64,000 nucleotides of DNA from NCBI RefSeq assembly GCF_001658025.2, contig NZ_CP014007.2:3286001-3350000 (forward strand). Direction: 5' to 3'. The notes under the pieces are model-generated. The model was given only the letters and a program-made list of their open reading frames with translations. It was not told the DNA's origin and did not search any database. Shown here in pieces: positions 44,043-53,475 of the stretch. A program made the translations under genes and the position numbers. The DNA comes from Kosakonia oryzae (GTDB taxonomy: Bacteria > Pseudomonadota > Gammaproteobacteria > Enterobacterales > Enterobacteriaceae). How positions within the stretch are numbered: position 1 is the stretch's first letter; each line of letters opens with the position of its first letter.

Positions 44043-44858
44043 ATGAAAGAACTCAATAGCGTAAGTGGGAAATTAACTCTGTTGGCCATTATTGGTGATC
44101 CCATAGCACAAGTGCGAGCCCCTTTGATGATCAATGCAGCCATCGAAGCGCAGCACATCCCGGATACACTGATGGTGCCTTTGCATGTTTCTCCAGGCAG
44201 CGTGCAACAAGCGATTGAGGGTCTGAAAGCTGTGCAGAATTTCGCCGGTGCCATTATCACCATGCCGCATAAAAAAGAAGTTATGCGTTTCGTGGACTCA
44301 GCAAGCACATCAGCAACGCGCTGCGGTGCCTGCAATGTCATCCGCCGTGACCAGCACGGGAAAATCCATGGCACCATGCTGGATGGCGAAGGTTTTGTCG
44401 CCAGTCTGCTGGAGCGGGATATTGCCGTCAGGCAGAAGAAAATCTATCTGGCAGGAACCGGTGGCGCAGGTACGGCGATCGCGCATGCGCTGGCTGCTCA
44501 TCAGGTTGCAGAATTAGTTATCTATAACCGCACCGCCAGCCGGGCCGAAGCCCTTATCCGTGAACTGTCAGTTTTCTATCCGCAGGTACAGTTTCAACTG
44601 GGCAACGATAAACCTGCAGAGGTTGATATTGCCATTAATGCCACCTCCGTTGGCATGGGCGAGACGCAAGAACTCCCCTTCTCGCTGATGGCGCTCAACC
44701 CGCCGGCTGTGGTCTGCGATATCATTATCTTCCCGGAGACAACAGCGTTACTTGCTGCGGCGCAGCAGCGCAATTTATGCACACATTCCGGACGGGCCAT
44801 GCTCGCAGCGCAGATTGCATTGATGCTTGAGTTTATGCTGCATGGCAAAAAGGCATAA
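44043..44858 (+). CDS. Shikimate dehydrogenase-like protein (AroE family, divergent)
   Basis: Predicted NAD(P)-dependent dehydrogenase of 271 residues. The N-terminal substrate domain begins KLTLLAIIGDPIAQVRAPLM, the family's first motif, but the serines that bind shikimate in AroE (HSxSP) are replaced (QVRAP). The catalytic lysine is kept in IITMPHKKEVM, and the aspartate in MLDGEGFVAS. The Rossmann loop is YLAGTGGAGTAIAHALAA, and INATSVGMG follows. It is therefore not the housekeeping AroE; a quinate-, aminoshikimate- or unknown-substrate paralogue is possible. The ATG at 44043 fits the family N-terminus though its ribosome site is weak. It lies at the end of the tRNA repeat array. Confidence 0.85.
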   Translation: MKELNSVSGKLTLLAIIGDPIAQVRAPLMINAAIEAQHIPDTLMVPLHVSPGSVQQAIEGLKAVQNFAGAIITMPHKKEVMRFVDSASTSATRCGACNVIRRDQHGKIHGTMLDGEGFVASLLERDIAVRQKKIYLAGTGGAGTAIAHALAAHQVAELVIYNRTASRAEALIRELSVFYPQVQFQLGNDKPAEVDIAINATSVGMGETQELPFSLMALNPPAVVCDIIIFPETTALLAAAQQRNLCTHSGRAMLAAQIALMLEFMLHGKKA

Positions 44859-44885
44859 AAAAGCCCGGCACGCCGGGCTCTTCCG
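44857..44885. terminator. Shared terminator of the AroE-like gene and phoH
   Basis: AGCCCGGC-AC-GCCGGGCT with an A-run on the left (T-run for the minus strand, serving phoH) and CTTCC on the right. The two genes are convergent. Confidence 0.8.
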
Positions 44886-44896
44886 TTGTGATGACA

Positions 44897-45958
44897 TCAA
44901 TCATAAGCCAGCAGCGTGCGCTGACAGAGAGCGGAGCGTACGCAGTCATCTTTGTTAAAGCGTACCACGCCAATCATCTCATCTTCCTCAAAACGCGACA
45001 GCGCATCGCTCAGCCCCGATTTTACACCGGAAGGCAGGTCGCACTGGGTGATATCGCCGTTGACAATCACCGTCACGTTTTCCCCGAGGCGAGTCAAAAA
45101 CATCTTCATTTGCGCAGCAGTGACATTCTGAGCCTCATCAAGAATGACGACCGCATTTTCAAAGGTACGTCCGCGCATATAGGCGAACGGCGCGATTTCC
45201 ACCTTACCAATCTCTGGGCGCAGGCAGTATTGCATAAAGGACGCGCCAAGGCGTTTAACCAACACGTCATAGACGGGTCGGAAGTATGGCGCGAACTTCT
45301 CCGAAATATCGCCGGGTAAGAAGCCGAGATCTTCGTCAGCTTGCAGGACCGGCCGGGTAACAATAATCCTTTCCACGTCCTTATGGATCAGCGCTTCCGC
45401 CGCTTTCGCCGCGCTAATCCACGTTTTCCCGCATCCCGCTTCACCGGTTGCGAAGATCAGTTGTTTACTCTCGATAGCATTCAGGTAGTGCGCCTGAGCT
45501 TCATTGCGAGCGGCAATCGGAGAGGTATCACGGCTGTCCCGCGCCATGCCAATTGCTTCTACGCCACTCATCTGCACAAGCGAGGTGACCGACTCTTCTT
45601 CACGTTGTTTATGGCTGCGTGAATCACGTCTCAGCACGCGTTTCGCTTCACGACGAGCTTTGATCACTGCTTTTTGTCTTCCCATGGATAGCACCTTGAG
45701 TTGTTGGTTTACATCACGCGCGTCTGTTTCGACGCGACTATGCGCACAAACGTCTGAGGGTTGGCTTCCTTGTAAGCCTTGTCTTGCCTTTGAATATGAT
45801 GTGGCTGAGCGACAGGCATCATCGCCGGTCACATCGTTGAAATCAGGTATGAACAAAGAGGAGGAAAATTCAGGGGTGAAGAAGTCGTTGCCGGAGGGGG
45901 TATCTCCGTGCCGGGTCTTACGTGGTCTTTTTGAGTGTCCGCTACAGGACTTTACCAT
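44897..45958 (-). CDS. phoH: Phosphate-starvation-inducible ATPase PhoH
   Basis: Cytosolic P-loop ATPase of the PhoH family. 353 residues from the ATG at 45958, which has AGGAG seven bases upstream; the E. coli protein is annotated at 354. The conserved core begins at MGRQKAVIKARREAKRVLRR (internal ATG at 45685, itself a possible start giving 262 residues). Walker A is FATGEAGCGKTWISAAKA, Walker B VVILDEAQNVTAAQM. The N-terminal 91 residues are low in conserved features. A Pho-box-like sequence lies about 146 bp upstream of the chosen start. Confidence 0.93.
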   Translation of the reverse strand: MVKSCSGHSKRPRKTRHGDTPSGNDFFTPEFSSSLFIPDFNDVTGDDACRSATSYSKARQGLQGSQPSDVCAHSRVETDARDVNQQLKVLSMGRQKAVIKARREAKRVLRRDSRSHKQREEESVTSLVQMSGVEAIGMARDSRDTSPIAARNEAQAHYLNAIESKQLIFATGEAGCGKTWISAAKAAEALIHKDVERIIVTRPVLQADEDLGFLPGDISEKFAPYFRPVYDVLVKRLGASFMQYCLRPEIGKVEIAPFAYMRGRTFENAVVILDEAQNVTAAQMKMFLTRLGENVTVIVNGDITQCDLPSGVKSGLSDALSRFEEDEMIGVVRFNKDDCVRSALCQRTLLAYD

Positions 45959-46103
45959 CCGCGATCTCCTGAAGAACTTCATCACCGCAGGGAAAAACGC
46001 TTTAAACTAATTACATCAAAACTTAGCATCATTGCAACATTATTTTTACTTACTCATAACGTGCAAGCGCCCTGCGTTGTTGCAAAGAGTCTCTGATATG
46101 AAT

Positions 46104-46121
46104 ATTACAGAAAGATAACAG
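46104..46121 (-). promoter_or_regulatory. Pho box upstream of phoH
   Basis: On the minus strand CTGTTATCTTTCTGTAAT. Compared with the 18-bp PhoB consensus (CTGTCATAWAWCTGTCAY) about 14 positions match, including both CTGT repeats at 11-bp spacing. This fits the known PhoB control of phoH. Confidence 0.7.
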
Positions 46122-46192
46122 ATACTTTCTCATACGAAAAAATGATAGCTGGATGGCAGAAAAAGTATGTCAAAATGCAACGAATGACAGAA

Positions 46193-46218
46193 TATCCTGC
46201 CCGCAGGCGGGCAGGATA
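46193..46218 (-). terminator. efeUOB terminator (hairpin)
   Basis: TATCCTGCCCGC-AG-GCGGGCAGGATA, a 12-bp perfect inverted repeat 6 bp after the efeB stop. The U-run after it is poor (TTCTGTC), so intrinsic termination is plausible rather than certain. Confidence 0.6.
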
Positions 46219-46224
46219 GGATCT

Positions 46225-47508
46225 TTACGCTTCGAGCAGAGATTGGGCAAGATAGTGATTTGCGTCTTTCACCCCAGGCAAAACAAAGAAGTAGCCGCCG
46301 CCAATCGGACGGATATATTCCTCCAGCGCCTCGCCGTTAAGCCGTTTTTGCACCGTCAGGAAACCTTTTTCCAGATCGTGCTGATAACAGACAAACAGCA
46401 AGCCCATATCAAGTTGACCCGAGTTCGTCACCCCGAGCGAATAGCTGTAGCCCCGGCGCATCATCAAACTTGATTGTGTCTCTTTGGTACGCGGGTTCGC
46501 CAGACGAATATGGCTGTCGAGCGCAATCACATCGCCGTCCGGATCTTTTGTGTAATCCGGAACGTCGTGCTCTTGCTGCATGCCCAGCGGCGCGCCGGAG
46601 TGCTTATCACGGCCAAAAATCGTTTGCTGCTCTTTCAGCGGCGTGCGATCCCAGAACTCAACATGGAACTGGATAATCCGCACCGCCTGATAACTGCCGC
46701 CAACGGCCCAGGCCGGTTCACCTTGATCGCTGGTGACCCAGACGACTTCATTCATCAGCGTGTTATCGCTGCTGTCCGGGTTGGCGGTGCCATCTTTAAA
46801 TCCCAGCAGATTCACCGGCGTCTCTTTGCCTTTACTGCGCGCCGCATGATCGGAGATAAACCCTTCCCGTTTCCAGCGCACGCTGAGTAAATCCGGCGTG
46901 TGCTTAATGAGATCGCGCAGGGTGTGAATCACCGTATCCTGCGTATTCGCGCAAATCTGGATAAGCAAATCACCGTGACACAATGCCGCATCCAGCGAAT
47001 CATTGGGAAAGCGTTCCATCTTTTGCAGTTTTTTCGGCTTCTGCGCCTGCAAACCAAAACGCGTATCGAACAGCGACTGGCCCACAGAAACGGTGACCGT
47101 CAGGTTATCCGGCGCGATATACGGCCCGAGAATACCGGAATCCATTGGCGGCAGCCGTGGGTTTGGCGTATCCGGCGCCGGGCCGCCGGAAGTGAGAAAA
47201 GTGATGCGCTGTGTCAGTAAGCGAAACAAACGTTCAAGATCGGCTTTATCCGCAGCCAGCACATCAAAAGCCACCAGCATCATTGACGCCTGCTGCGGCG
47301 TCAAAATCCCGGCCTGATGCGCCCCGAGAAAAGGCTGCTTTTCCATCCGCGAATCCGGCGACAGCGTCCCCGGCGCACTCTGTGGTTTTGCGGCATGGGC
47401 AACCGGGCATCCGCCAGCAATTGCGAGCGCGCCTCCCAGCGCGCCCATCCCTTTCAGTAAACGGCGGCGCGAAGGTTCGCTGACGCCATGATCATCATGT
47501 TGCTTCAT
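46225..47508 (-). CDS. efeB: DyP-type heme peroxidase EfeB (Tat-exported)
   Basis: Periplasmic dye-decolourising-type peroxidase of the EfeUOB ferrous uptake system. 427 residues from the ATG at 47508. The Tat signal is [20 protein letters not shown], cleaved near PVAHA. The DyP motif [14 protein letters not shown] carries the distal aspartate, and a proximal heme histidine is expected in [11 protein letters not shown]. It starts 4 bp after efeO. Confidence 0.96.
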   Translation of the reverse strand: MKQHDDHGVSEPSRRRLLKGMGALGGALAIAGGCPVAHAAKPQSAPGTLSPDSRMEKQPFLGAHQAGILTPQQASMMLVAFDVLAADKADLERLFRLLTQRITFLTSGGPAPDTPNPRLPPMDSGILGPYIAPDNLTVTVSVGQSLFDTRFGLQAQKPKKLQKMERFPNDSLDAALCHGDLLIQICANTQDTVIHTLRDLIKHTPDLLSVRWKREGFISDHAARSKGKETPVNLLGFKDGTANPDSSDNTLMNEVVWVTSDQGEPAWAVGGSYQAVRIIQFHVEFWDRTPLKEQQTIFGRDKHSGAPLGMQQEHDVPDYTKDPDGDVIALDSHIRLANPRTKETQSSLMMRRGYSYSLGVTNSGQLDMGLLFVCYQHDLEKGFLTVQKRLNGEALEEYIRPIGGGYFFVLPGVKDANHYLAQSLLEA

Positions 47509-47512
47509 ATTG

Positions 47513-48640
47513 TTAATCCAGCCCAAGCACGCCGCGCAGCTGCGCCAGATCTTCCGCCAGCGTGGTGATCGGCCCTTTCAGTGCATTACGGTCGGCGTCG
47601 GTCAGCTTGTCGTACGTCTCATAGCCATCTTTGGTGCGGTATTTCGCCAAAATGGTATCCACTTTCTTGAAGTTGGCATCAACTTTCGCCAGTAACTCCG
47701 CATTCTCTTTTTGCAGTTGCGGACGCAGCAGATCGACAATTTTCTGCGCGCCATCAACGTTGGCCTGGAAATCCCACAGATCGGTGTGGCTGTAGCGATC
47801 TTCTTCGCCGCTGATCTTGCTGGCCGCCACTTCTTCAATCAAATCGGCTGCACCGCCCACCACTTTTGACGGCGGGAACGCCAGTTCATTAATGCGCGTT
47901 TGCAGATCCAGCACATCGCTGTTGAGCTGATCGGCATATTTGCCCATCTCTTTGGTGCTGTTATCACCAAACAGGGCTTTTTCCAGGCGGTGGAAACCGG
48001 TGAACTTCGGATCGTCCGCTTTGTGCTCGTAATCATCTTCACGGGCATCAATGCTGCCATCCAGATCGGAGAAGAGTTCAGCAATCGGTTCGATACGTTC
48101 ATAGTGCTGGCGAGTTGGCGCATACAGCGCTTTCGCTTTTTCAATATCCCCGGCTTTTACCGCATCGGTAAAGGCTTTCGTACCGGAGGCCAGTTGCGCG
48201 GTTTCCGCCACCACATAGGCTTTATAATCAGTAATGGCTCCGCTCAGGCTCAACAATGCATCGTCTTTTGCCGCATCCGCAGTTGCCGAGCCTTTGACCA
48301 CCAGTTTCCCTTTCGGGTTAGTAAGCAGGCCGCAGGTCATATCATATTCGCCAGGTTGCAGATTGGCGGTCAGCTTCTGGCTGAAGCCCGGCGCGATGTT
48401 TTCACGCTCTTCCACCACCATCACGCCTTTGAGAATCTCCCATTCCAGCGCTTTCTGGCTGTGGTTGACGATAATGAACTGCGTTTTGCCCGCGTTAACG
48501 GTCAGGTTCATCGGCTCACACTGCTTGTCCGTTACCGTGACCTTCACCTGCGGAACATCCGCAGCCTGTACCCCGAAAGCGCAAGACATCAGCGCCGCGA
48601 TCCCTACCTGCAAAGCACTACGACGAAAATGAATAGCCAT
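47513..48640 (-). CDS. efeO: Iron uptake protein EfeO
   Basis: Periplasmic component of EfeUOB with an N-terminal cupredoxin domain and a C-terminal M75 peptidase-like domain. 375 residues from the ATG at 48640, the E. coli length; upstream in-frame residues overlap efeU and are not conserved. The signal peptide is cleaved near FGVQA. The M75 HxxE motif is in [14 protein letters not shown], and the cupredoxin part ([20 protein letters not shown]) covers about residues 28-120. Confidence 0.96.
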   Translation of the reverse strand: MAIHFRRSALQVGIAALMSCAFGVQAADVPQVKVTVTDKQCEPMNLTVNAGKTQFIIVNHSQKALEWEILKGVMVVEERENIAPGFSQKLTANLQPGEYDMTCGLLTNPKGKLVVKGSATADAAKDDALLSLSGAITDYKAYVVAETAQLASGTKAFTDAVKAGDIEKAKALYAPTRQHYERIEPIAELFSDLDGSIDAREDDYEHKADDPKFTGFHRLEKALFGDNSTKEMGKYADQLNSDVLDLQTRINELAFPPSKVVGGAADLIEEVAASKISGEEDRYSHTDLWDFQANVDGAQKIVDLLRPQLQKENAELLAKVDANFKKVDTILAKYRTKDGYETYDKLTDADRNALKGPITTLAEDLAQLRGVLGLD

Positions 48641-48689
48641 GACCCTTCCCTTAAATAAGTATGTTGTAACTACGAAGCTGTGCATATCC

Positions 48690-49523
48690 TCAGGAAGCCG
48701 CCTGCGAAGGCTGCGCTCTTGAGCGTGGAGGCAAAACAAACAGCACCAGCACCGGAATCAGGTAGGCAAAGTAGACAAAGACTTCACTCACGCTCGGTGC
48801 TTCCTGATAACCAAAAATGCCTTCCAGCAAGGTGCCCGTCAGCGAATGCGTGGTGAGCACGTTGCTTAAATCGAAAGCCACATCCTGGAATTGATTCCAC
48901 AAACCGGCTTCATGGAAAGCGCGGATAGCGCCCGCTGCCAGACCGGCGGCCACCAGCAGGATGAACAGGCTGGTCCATTTGAAAAACGCGCCGAGGTTAA
49001 GGCGAATCCCGCCCCAGTAGAGCAGAAAGCCCAGCACCACGGCCGTTGCCAGCCCAAGGATTGCGCCAAGCGGCGGCCAGATACCGAGATCCTGCTGGAA
49101 TGCCGCCAGCAGAAAGAACACCGATTCCAGCCCTTCACGCGCAACGGCGAAAAAAACCATCAAAATCAGTGCCCAGCCGTGATGATTACTGCGCGCCAGC
49201 GCGTTATCTACCGCCTGCTCAAGTTGCACTTTGACGTTGCGCGACACTCTGCGCATCCAGAACACCATCCAGGTGAGGATCACCACGGCAATCACCGCGA
49301 CAATTCCCTCAAACAGCTCCTGCTCTTTTTGCGGAAACTCACCGGTGGTTTCGTTGATGGCAATCCCCAGCCCCAGGCAGAGTGCAGCGGCGAGGAAAAC
49401 GCCAATCCACATCACCCCAATCCAACGTCCGCGCTGGGTGCGTTTCAGGTAGCTGGCAATCAGACTGACGATCAGCGCCGCTTCGAGGCCTTCACGTAAC
49501 ATAATAAGAAATGGAACAAACAT
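48690..49523 (-). CDS. efeU: Ferrous iron permease EfeU
   Basis: Inner-membrane permease of the oxidase-dependent (Ftr1-like) family. 277 residues from the ATG at 49523, which matches the family N-terminus [20 protein letters not shown]. Both iron-binding REXXE motifs are present: REGLE at about residues 10-14 and 135-139. Seven membrane segments are expected. The gene is intact here, unlike E. coli K-12, where a frameshift inactivates it. A Fur-like box lies 59 bp upstream. Confidence 0.96.
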   Translation of the reverse strand: MFVPFLIMLREGLEAALIVSLIASYLKRTQRGRWIGVMWIGVFLAAALCLGLGIAINETTGEFPQKEQELFEGIVAVIAVVILTWMVFWMRRVSRNVKVQLEQAVDNALARSNHHGWALILMVFFAVAREGLESVFFLLAAFQQDLGIWPPLGAILGLATAVVLGFLLYWGGIRLNLGAFFKWTSLFILLVAAGLAAGAIRAFHEAGLWNQFQDVAFDLSNVLTTHSLTGTLLEGIFGYQEAPSVSEVFVYFAYLIPVLVLFVLPPRSRAQPSQAAS

Positions 49524-49581
49524 GGAGGACGCCCCTGGTGTCATGTGCAGTCAACGGTTGCAAAGAAAAGTAAATTGCATT

Positions 49582-49600
49582 GATAGTGATTATCATTACG
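49582..49600 (-). promoter_or_regulatory. Fur box upstream of efeU
   Basis: GATAGTGATTATCATTACG matches the 19-bp Fur consensus GATAATGATAATCATTATC at about 15 positions. Its position suggests iron repression of efeUOB; in E. coli the operon is also acid-induced through CpxAR. Confidence 0.78.
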
Positions 49601-49799
49601 GTAACGAGAAACTCAAGCAAAATATGACAAGAATAATAACTGGATGTAAACGGATAGCAGGCTACCTCAGGCGAAGCGGCTCTTATGCAGAAGTGGTTGA
49701 AATAAAGCGATAACTTAGCTTACAAAGCATTAACTTTATGTTTACCGCATCTCGCGGCTATGGCTAAATACTCCCCCATTCACCTGCAAAATTAGAGAT

Positions 49800-50984
49800 A
49801 TGATTAATTTCCTACATTTTCTGCTGGCGCTGGCGGTGATCCTCGCGCTCGCCTGGCTGGTAAGTTTCGACCGGCGGCAAATACGTTTTCGCTTTATTCT
49901 GCAATTGATCGTCATCGAAATGGCGCTGGCCTGGTTCTTCCTGCATGCGCAAAGCGGATTAACGCTGATTAAATATGTTTCCGGTTTCTTCGAAGTGCTG
50001 CTGAAATTTGCCGGTGAAGGCACGGGTTTTGTTTTCGGCGGCATGAGCGAAAAAGGGCTGGCATTTATTTTCCTTGGCGTGCTGTGTCCCATCGTTTTTA
50101 TTTCAGCGTTGATCGGCATTTTGCAACACTGGCGGATCCTGCCTGTTTTCATTCGCCTGATCGGAACCCTGCTGTCGAAACTCAACGGTATGGGCAAGCT
50201 GGAATCCTTTAATGCTGTCAGTTCGCTGATTCTCGGTCAGTCCGAAAACTTCATTGCCTACAAAGGGATACTCGCCGACCTCTCTTCACGCCGCCTGTTC
50301 ACCATGGCCGCCACGGCAATGTCGACGGTTTCGCTGTCGATTGTCGGCGCTTATATGACCATGCTGGATGCGAAATATGTGGTCGCCGCGCTGATCCTGA
50401 ATATGTTCAGCACCTTTATTGTGCTGTCGATCATTAATCCCACGCGCCCGGAAGCGGAACCGGAAATTAAGCTGGAAAAACTCCACGAATCACAAAGTTT
50501 CTTTGAGATGCTTGGCGAATATATTCTGGCAGGCTTCAAAGTAGCGATGATTATTCTGGCAATGCTGATCGGTTTTATCGCCCTGATTAGCGCCGTCAAC
50601 GCCCTCTTCTCTGCGCTATTCGGTATCAGCTTCCAGCAAATTCTCGGCTATGTTTTCTATCCGCTGGCGTGGCTGGTTGGCATTCCACTCAGCGATGCGT
50701 TGCAGGCTGGCAGCATCATGGCCACCAAGCTGGTCGCTAATGAGTTTGTGGCGATGATCGAACTGCAAAAAATCGCCGCACAGATGACGCCGCGCGGATT
50801 GGGGATTTTGTCAGTGTTCCTGGTGTCATTTGCCAACTTTGCCTCAATTGGCATCGTCGCAGGTGCCATTAAGGGGCTGAATGAGCGGCAAGGCAATTCC
50901 GTCTCCCGCTTTGGCCTGCGCCTGGTCTACGGGGCAACGCTGGTGAGCCTGCTCTCCGCCGCTTTTGCGGGTGTGGTGCTGTAA
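49800..50984 (+). CDS. Concentrative nucleoside transporter (CNT/NupC family)
   Basis: Inner-membrane nucleoside:cation symporter of 394 residues. Family motifs visible are the gate region EGTGFVFGG near residue 75, [20 protein letters not shown] near residues 133-152, and the second helical hairpin [14 protein letters not shown] and [19 protein letters not shown]. It resembles NupC/NupX/PsuT; which nucleosides it carries is not visible. It is not at this place in E. coli, where efeU is next to putP. Divergent from efeU across 276 bp. Confidence 0.92.
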   Translation: MINFLHFLLALAVILALAWLVSFDRRQIRFRFILQLIVIEMALAWFFLHAQSGLTLIKYVSGFFEVLLKFAGEGTGFVFGGMSEKGLAFIFLGVLCPIVFISALIGILQHWRILPVFIRLIGTLLSKLNGMGKLESFNAVSSLILGQSENFIAYKGILADLSSRRLFTMAATAMSTVSLSIVGAYMTMLDAKYVVAALILNMFSTFIVLSIINPTRPEAEPEIKLEKLHESQSFFEMLGEYILAGFKVAMIILAMLIGFIALISAVNALFSALFGISFQQILGYVFYPLAWLVGIPLSDALQAGSIMATKLVANEFVAMIELQKIAAQMTPRGLGILSVFLVSFANFASIGIVAGAIKGLNERQGNSVSRFGLRLVYGATLVSLLSAAFAGVVL

Positions 50985-50991
50985 GTGATTC

Positions 50992-51015
50992 ACCCCTCTC
51001 TTGCGGGAGAGGGGT
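50992..51015. terminator. Hairpin between convergent nucleoside transporter and lipoprotein genes
   Basis: ACCCCTCTC-TTGCGG-GAGAGGGGT, a 9-bp perfect stem ending 6 bp before the lipoprotein stop. There is no clear U-run on either side. Confidence 0.5.
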
Positions 51016-51021
51016 TGCACA

Positions 51022-51450
51022 TCAGAACTGAACGCAAACCGGCTGATCCACGCGCATCACCGATTCCTGCGCGAAACGCGCTTTATAAATCTCGCGCAAC
51101 GTATCGATTTTTGCGTCAGTTTGTGCGTCCACGCTGTGGATAAGCATCAGCGCCTTGCTCGGTTCCTTCGACACTTTCCCGTTACTGCCCAGCCACTGCC
51201 CCTGGGCATCGAAAGCCGTCAGGCCATCACGAAAACGCGGTGTGACATCGTTATCCACATACTGTTGCCACTCCTGAGCGGTAATCAGTTTACCGCCCTG
51301 GCGGGTTAAACCGTAATAGAGCGTGGTTTGTTGCATTTGGTTTTCAACCTTGCAGGTTTGCGTGCCCACGCTCGGTTTCGATGCCGGCACCGCACAGCCC
51401 GCCAGCAAACCGGCAACCACAAGCGCAGTGAACCCTGTCTTTAACTTCAT
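51022..51450 (-). CDS. DUF3574-type lipoprotein
   Basis: Predicted lipoprotein of 142 residues and unknown function. Signal peptide MKLKTGFTALVVAGLLAGC with lipobox LLAGC. The mature part contains TTLYYGLTRQGGKLITAQEW and VTPRFRDGLTAFDAQGQWLG, the pattern I associate with DUF3574. It has two further cysteines (TQTCKVE and QPVCVQF). It is a single gene between two terminator hairpins, next to putP. Confidence 0.8.
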   Translation of the reverse strand: MKLKTGFTALVVAGLLAGCAVPASKPSVGTQTCKVENQMQQTTLYYGLTRQGGKLITAQEWQQYVDNDVTPRFRDGLTAFDAQGQWLGSNGKVSKEPSKALMLIHSVDAQTDAKIDTLREIYKARFAQESVMRVDQPVCVQF

Positions 51451-51510
51451 ATTGCTATCCTCGTTGTTATTTGTTCTGAGATAACAGCGTAATTACAATT
51501 ATTTAGCAAT

Positions 51511-51536
51511 AAAAAAACCCGCCGCAGCGGGTTTTT
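51511..51536. terminator. putP terminator
   Basis: CCCGC-CGCA-GCGGG flanked by an A-run on the left and TTTTT on the right, so usable in both directions. It ends putP on the minus strand. Confidence 0.85.
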
Positions 51537-51549
51537 CGTCAATGGCGTA

Positions 51550-53058
51550 TTATTCCGCCTGTAAACGGGACGGCGGCGCCGAGTGGTAATGCGCATCAGC
51601 CTCGGCAAAACGCTGCTGCATCGCCGCAGAAGGCGCTTTGCCCAACAGGCTGAACACCACAATCCCCAGGCTGCCGAACACAAAGCCCGGAATGATTTCA
51701 TACAGATCCAGCCAGCCGTAGTGTTTCCAGATAATGACCGTCACTGCGCCAATAATCATCCCCGCCAGCGCGCCGTTGCGGGTCATCCGCGACCACATCA
51801 CTGAGAAGAGTACCACCGGGCCAAACGCCGCGCCGAAACCGGCCCACGCGTAACTTACCAGCCCCAGCACGCGGTTTTCCGGGTTTGCTGCCAGCGCAAT
51901 AGCGACGACCGCCACCAGCAGCACCATTGCGCGGCCCACCCACACCAGCTCAGTCTGTCCGGCGCCTTTACGCAAAAACGCTTTGTAGAAATCTTCAGTG
52001 ATCGCACTGGAGCAAACCAGCAACTGGCAGCTCAGCGTCGACATCACTGCGGCGAGGATGGCAGAAAGCAGCACGCCCGCAATCCACGGGTTGAACAACA
52101 GTTGCGCCAGTTCGATAAACACGCGTTCGGCGTTCTGATTGACCGCGCCCGCCAGCGACGGGTTGTTATTGAACCAGGCGATGCCAAAGAAACCAACGGC
52201 GACCGCACCGGCCAGGCAGAGGATCATCCAGGTCATGCTGATACGGCGCGCATGCACAATTGTGTGGTGGGAATCGGCGGCCATAAAGCGTGCCAGGATA
52301 TGCGGCTGACCAAAATAACCCAGCCCCCAGCCCATCAACGACAGGATAGCGACAAAATTCAGCCCCTTCAGCATGTCGACGTTCTCGATGCTTTTCTGCT
52401 TGATCACCTCCAGCGAATCACTGAAACCGCCCACCGTAATAATGACAATCACCGGCGTCAGGATCAGCGCGAAAATCATCAGGCTGGCCTGCACCGTATC
52501 GGTCCAGCTAATCGCCAGGAAGCCGCCAATAAAGGTGTAAATAATGGTGGCTGCCGCGCCAGCCCAGAGCGCACTTTCGTAGCTCATGCCGAAGGTGCTT
52601 TCGAACAGACGTGCGCCCGCCACAATGCCGGAAGCACAATAAATGGTGAAGAAGACAAGGATCACCACGGCGGAGATAATGCGCAGCAGACGGCTTTTAT
52701 CTTCAAAGCGACCGGTGAAATAATCCGGTAACGTCAACGCATTATTGTTCACTTCGGTGTGCACGCGCAGACGCCCGGCCACCAGTTTCCAGTTGACCCA
52801 CGCCCCCAGCGTCAGGCCAATGGCGATCCAGCTTTCCGAAATCCCGGAGATAAAAACCGCGCCTGGCAGCCCCATCAGCAGCCAGCCGCTCATATCGGAC
52901 GCCCCGGCGGAAAGCGCGGTGACCAGCGGCCCCAGGCTGCGGCCGCCGAGAATATAATCATCAAAATTCTTCGTCGAACGCCAGGCGAAAAACCCGATCA
53001 ATATCATGCCAAAGATATAAACAAGAAAGGTCACCAGCATCGGTGTGCTCATTGCCAT
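51550..53058 (-). CDS. putP: Sodium/proline symporter
   Basis: Proline uptake by Na+ symport (SSS family, LeuT fold). 502 residues from the ATG at 53058, the E. coli length; upstream in-frame ATG at 53094 lies in the control region. GAGGAG-like site (AAGGAG in reverse) is just before the start. Conserved FDDYILGGRSLGPLVTALSA and GASDMSGWLLMGLPG contain the sodium and proline site residues, and SQLLVCSSAITEDFYKAFLR-like motif occurs near residue 340. Divergent from putA and repressed by PutA through the shared control region. Confidence 0.96.
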   Translation of the reverse strand: MAMSTPMLVTFLVYIFGMILIGFFAWRSTKNFDDYILGGRSLGPLVTALSAGASDMSGWLLMGLPGAVFISGISESWIAIGLTLGAWVNWKLVAGRLRVHTEVNNNALTLPDYFTGRFEDKSRLLRIISAVVILVFFTIYCASGIVAGARLFESTFGMSYESALWAGAAATIIYTFIGGFLAISWTDTVQASLMIFALILTPVIVIITVGGFSDSLEVIKQKSIENVDMLKGLNFVAILSLMGWGLGYFGQPHILARFMAADSHHTIVHARRISMTWMILCLAGAVAVGFFGIAWFNNNPSLAGAVNQNAERVFIELAQLLFNPWIAGVLLSAILAAVMSTLSCQLLVCSSAITEDFYKAFLRKGAGQTELVWVGRAMVLLVAVVAIALAANPENRVLGLVSYAWAGFGAAFGPVVLFSVMWSRMTRNGALAGMIIGAVTVIIWKHYGWLDLYEIIPGFVFGSLGIVVFSLLGKAPSAAMQQRFAEADAHYHSAPPSRLQAE

Positions 53059-53475
53059 TAAGGAGTCTCCAGGGTTCTTCGTCAGCAAAATCATTCTGCT
53101 GCTTTATCCATCACCGGAACGTAGTGATGGCGCGTATTGATTATCAGAAGCGCCCGTATCCTGCCGGAAGCCTCACTTATTCACAATTGATTTAACACAG
53201 CATTTACATCAAATTCATCCTGAGCTTGATAGCTTTTTGCTATAGGTTGCACTGTGTCACACTTTTCCAGGTTGCACCTTTTAAAAGTGTTATCCACCGC
53301 ATAAAACCTGCTTTTCCAGTGAAATATCCAGCGCCTTTTCCTGTTACCAGCGATTAACATTTCATTCATTTTTAACCTTGCCAGCCAGGTCACATTTAAC
53401 AAGGTTGCACAAAGTTGCAACATGATGGATATTTCTGCCTGAACCGCAAAACAGCCAAAAAAACAGGAGCAAAGC
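53059..53475. promoter_or_regulatory. put control region with four PutA operator cores
   Basis: A 417-bp intergenic region. GTTGCA, the core of the PutA operators in E. coli, occurs at 53246-53251, 53271-53276, 53404-53409 and 53414-53419, the last two in tandem 60 bp before putA. No gene is supported here. Proline-responsive repression of both putA and putP follows from the known system. Confidence 0.8.

Noticed and set aside
42489-44059. Many open frames of 60-210 codons on both strands across the tRNA-Ser array, with repeated peptides such as GGEGGIRTPDTLPYT
   Set aside because: They are translations of tRNA genes and their 3'-end repeats in all frames, a known source of spurious proteins. 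Repeat length (183-185 bp) is not a multiple of three throughout and there are no ribosome sites.
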